Source: a virus. From it: a stretch of 42,623 nt of DNA. Position numbers and translations under genes: made by a program. The notes under the pieces were generated by a model, which was not told the DNA's origin, did no database searches, and saw only the letters and a list, made by a program, of their open reading frames with translations. The first letter of the stretch is position 1. Each line of letters starts with the position of its first letter. Location: IMG/VR virus record IMGVR_UViG_3300043540_000188, positions 1 to 42,623 of that record; one strand, written 5' to 3'. Below are positions 40,985 through 42,623 of this stretch, in pieces.

Positions 40985-41206
40985 TTAGAGTTTGATCTTT
41001 GAGCCAAGAATGGCGGCCGTTCCTCCGAGAATGCCACCGAGGAATGAGGCTATCTTGTCAAAGTATTTACGGCTCTCAAGACGCTGAACACGGCTGTTGA
41101 GATTCTGGATAGCACAGTAAACCAACCATAGCTGTTGAGTCTGTGGTAACTTTTCCCAGTCTTCCTTCGGTACATCTACCATAAAGCCGTTCATGGTAGT
41201 CTCCAT
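40985..41206 (-). CDS. Small XhlA-like membrane protein
   Basis: A 73-residue protein. Residues about 16-46 are an amphipathic helix with WEKLPQTQQLWLVYCAIQNL and a coiled part (RVQRLESRKY). A C-terminal membrane segment (ASFLGGILGGTAAILG) follows. This resembles XhlA/hemolysin-type small phage proteins sometimes linked to lysis. Its ATG overlaps the TAA of the preceding gene (TAATG), so translation is coupled. It is far from the main lysis cassette. Confidence 0.7.
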   Translation of the reverse strand: METTMNGFMVDVPKEDWEKLPQTQQLWLVYCAIQNLNSRVQRLESRKYFDKIASFLGGILGGTAAILGSKIKL

Positions 41207-41538
41207 TATGCAAGGATACCAATGGACCGAAGTTTTGTTTCAAGGTCTGAGAATCTTATCTGCAGGTTTTTTATGACCTTTAAGACTGTATTGCCCTCAT
41301 CTTTAGAAGCGAAACCGTAGGGTGATGTAGCAGTCAAATCCTGAATTGCGTAATCAGGAGTTGTTGGTTCTGTATGGGTAATGGTTGTTAGCTGAGCTGT
41401 AAGGGCTGATTGCTGGGTAAGGTCTATAGTGCCTACAAGAGTACCTGAAGAGTTGTAGACGTACAGCTTATTATCTGATTCACCTGCTATTGATGCTCCT
41501 CCTAACGCTATTCCATTTGAAAATCTTGTTACTGACAT
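41206..41538 (-). CDS. Phage structural protein, minor virion component
   Basis: A 110-residue protein. The N-terminus (MSVTRFSNGI, then LYVYNSSGTLVGTIDL) and the C-terminus (PYGFASKDEGNT, then NLQIRFSDLETKL) follow the pattern of small structural proteins found beside fibre and terminase genes in many phages. GGAGG precedes the ATG. It lies between the zinc-ribbon gene and the membrane protein gene. Confidence 0.7.
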   Translation of the reverse strand: MSVTRFSNGIALGGASIAGESDNKLYVYNSSGTLVGTIDLTQQSALTAQLTTITHTEPTTPDYAIQDLTATSPYGFASKDEGNTVLKVIKNLQIRFSDLETKLRSIGILA

Positions 41539-41550
41539 AGCATACCTCCG

Positions 41551-41877
41551 TCATAGAGTATACTGTCCTCCACAAAAAGGACAGTTGTGTGTTATTGTAT
41601 ATGATCCTGTTTCACGCTGCTCAATGAACAGTTCAAGACTTGTAGCTTCGTCCATTAGTATTGTACCATTTTCACATCCTATTAGCATAACTGATGTGGA
41701 TATAGATACTCCAGAAGTAGGTTGTAAGATGTCCCGTTGGGTATCGCAGATAAAACCACAATACTGACAGTAAACATAACGGTTTTTAGCATCACCATCT
41801 CCGTAAACATAGCGAGCTTTCCTGAGTGTTCTGGATTTTCTAGTTGGTGAAGTATCGTGTATTCTACTGTATAGCAT
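41551..41877 (-). CDS. Zinc-ribbon virion-region protein
   Basis: A protein of 108 residues. The frame is open to 41955, but the start at 41877 (MLYSRIHDTSPTRK) is chosen because it overlaps the end of the TerS-like gene with AAGG upstream. CQYCGFIC (near 37-44) and CPFCG (near 101-105) form a four-cysteine zinc ribbon. The same kind of protein occurs next to terminase genes in other phages. Its role could be in packaging or head assembly, but this is inferred from position. Confidence 0.72.
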   Translation of the reverse strand: MLYSRIHDTSPTRKSRTLRKARYVYGDGDAKNRYVYCQYCGFICDTQRDILQPTSGVSISTSVMLIGCENGTILMDEATSLELFIEQRETGSYTITHNCPFCGGQYTL

Positions 41878-42184
41878 CCTTATCTTCCTGTTGCTTGCTG
41901 TCCTGTTTGCTGTTTTGTACATTCTTGTTAAACTTATCGATGAGGGTATCGACAAGTTTCTTGGTCGAGTGTTCGGTCATTCTGGTTGCGAGTTTGTCAA
42001 ATATACCTACTGAGGTGAGGATTTTAAGAGCTATTTCTGTGCGTTGCTTCTTGATGGTATCATCATCTGATTTCAGAACCTCAAGGATAACATCTACTGC
42101 ATCAGGAACCGCCTGTTCTAATGCTAATAGCTGATGGTTAAGCATTTCGTCTGGAGTAGAGTATTTAGATAGTTTTCTTCCCAT
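41864..42184 (-). CDS. Possible terminase small subunit
   Basis: A 106-residue, all-helical protein: two helices about 10-40 (EMLNHQLLALEQAVPDAVDVI), a segment DDTIKKQRTEIALKILTSVG, and a charged C-terminal tail. Small size, helices and first position in the late operon fit a small terminase subunit, which recognises phage DNA and feeds TerL. I see no clear helix-turn-helix, so the call is tentative. The ATG has no ribosome site and lies very close to the predicted transcription start, so a leaderless mRNA is likely. Confidence 0.6.
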   Translation of the reverse strand: MGRKLSKYSTPDEMLNHQLLALEQAVPDAVDVILEVLKSDDDTIKKQRTEIALKILTSVGIFDKLATRMTEHSTKKLVDTLIDKFNKNVQNSKQDSKQQEDKDAIQ

Positions 42185-42193
42185 TCTATATAA

Positions 42194-42222
42194 GATATAC
42201 TTCCGATATTAGAAAATGTCAA
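42194..42222 (-). promoter_or_regulatory. Late operon promoter before the TerS-like gene
   Basis: Minus strand: TTGACA (42222-42217), a 17-base spacer ending GGAAG, and TATATC (42199-42194). The predicted start lies only a few bases before the ATG at 42184. Confidence 0.75.
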
Positions 42223-42235
42223 ATTTTTATGCTTT

Positions 42236-42338
42236 TGAGGTGGTAGAGTTTAGCAGAGGTTGAAGTAGGGGTGTGGTGGGGTTGAGGTAAAGTAGAAGAA
42301 GTGGAAGCGGAAGCGGAGGCGAAAGCAGGGGAAGGGTA
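42236..42338 (+). other. Purine-rich tract in the terminal control region
   Basis: The plus strand is almost only A and G with a few T, ending in AAGCGGAAGCGGAGGCGAAAGC-like repeats of six or so bases. It resembles the tracts before IR3 and IR6. No gene is apparent in 42185-42623, which otherwise holds IR8 and two solo right arms. Confidence 0.6.
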
Positions 42339-42342
42339 TCTA

Positions 42343-42389
42343 GCCACTCTCTGCATATACTAGTACTAGTACTATGTGCAATAAGTGGC
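42343..42389. repeat. Imperfect palindrome IR8
   Basis: Arms 42343-42359 and 42373-42389. The left arm (GCCACTCTCTGCATATA) is the most diverged, but the T-T mismatch and right arm GCAATAAGTGGC are kept. Confidence 0.85.
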
Positions 42390-42471
42390 AAAGTAGAGAT
42401 ATGTATATAAAAATGTATATAAGGTAATGCTTAATATATTCCTGCTATTTATCCTAGCCATTATGTAATAA

Positions 42472-42543
42472 TATATGCAATAAGTGGTAAGAGGGGAAGC
42501 GTTATACACCTATCTAGTATGATACTAGTATGCAATAAGTGGC
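42472..42543. repeat. Two solo right arms of the palindrome family
   Basis: TATATGCAATAAGTGGTA at 42472-42489 and TATGCAATAAGTGGC at 42529-42543. A decayed left arm (TAGCCATTATG, about 42455-42465) precedes the first. Both have the common orientation. Confidence 0.75.
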
Positions 42544-42623
42544 AAGGTAGGGGTTCTTGTGTGTGGAGTTCTTGTGTGTAGGGAGGACATTGGACCTCTC
42601 CCCCTCTCCCCTCCCCCCTTCCG

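Noticed and set aside
1-42623. tRNA or rRNA genes
   Set aside because: No cloverleaf with a GTTCRANYC-type T arm or rRNA-like segment was noticed by eye; a tRNA scan was not run.
1-42623. Integrase, excisionase or lysogeny module
   Set aside because: No tyrosine or serine recombinase motif was seen in any supported gene. The operators alone do not show lysogeny.

Overview
This window looks like a complete or nearly complete genome of a tailed bacteriophage with a short-tailed (podovirus) morphogenesis module. I see a terminase large subunit, portal, scaffold-like protein, HK97-fold-like capsid protein, a head-tail adaptor-like protein, a large tail protein, three candidate internal/ejection proteins and a repetitive tail fibre. 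There is no tape-measure or contractile-sheath gene. The host is almost certainly a bacterium: most genes have AGGAGG-type ribosome binding sites, the promoters are TTGACA / TATAAT-like, and the phage carries a sigma-70-family protein. A thermophilic host is an inference, suggested by an Endonuclease Q homologue (repair of deaminated bases) and two Csx3-like proteins (linked to type III CRISPR signalling). No sequence search was run.

Layout. 1-730 is a non-coding control region with several copies of an imperfect palindrome, four operators related to GTTCACTATAGTGAAC, and G-rich tracts. 681-1145 is a self-contained minus-strand unit with promoter, zinc-ribbon gene and terminator. 1300-3150 is a GC-rich plus-strand cassette of three unknown genes between short direct repeats. 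3326-3819 has two small plus-strand genes (AbrB-like and PD-(D/E)XK nuclease-like). 3816-11260 is a minus-strand early operon for DNA metabolism: Cas4/RecB-like nuclease, two tandem Csx3-like proteins, Sak4-like ATPase, SSB-like protein, ERCC4 nuclease, XPD/DinG-like helicase, a secreted repeat protein, EndoQ, sigma factor and a small zinc-finger protein. A divergent promoter region (11261-11624) separates it from a plus-strand cluster (11625-13164) encoding an AT-hook/HTH/zinc regulator, a membrane protein, a zinc protein and an HNH-like protein.

13157-42184 is all minus strand. In transcription order it runs: TerS-like protein, virion and lysis genes with the tail fibre, GH108 endolysin and holin, TerL, portal, scaffold, capsid, adaptor, tail protein, ejection proteins, and an ATP-grasp enzyme. 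Predicted promoters sit before the TerS-like gene, before the scaffold group and before the ejection genes. 42185-42623 is again non-coding and palindrome-rich. If the molecule is circular or circularly permuted, it joins 1-730 into one control locus of about 1.1 kb.

Most notable points: (1) eight copies of a palindrome family, all in one strand orientation and all with the same T-T mismatch, one of them inside a coding sequence; (2) tandem phage Csx3-like proteins, candidates for countering type III CRISPR; (3) a phage EndoQ; (4) three copies of a long near-palindrome of about 90 bp; (5) a GC-rich cassette between direct repeats; (6) no recognisable DNA polymerase or primase.
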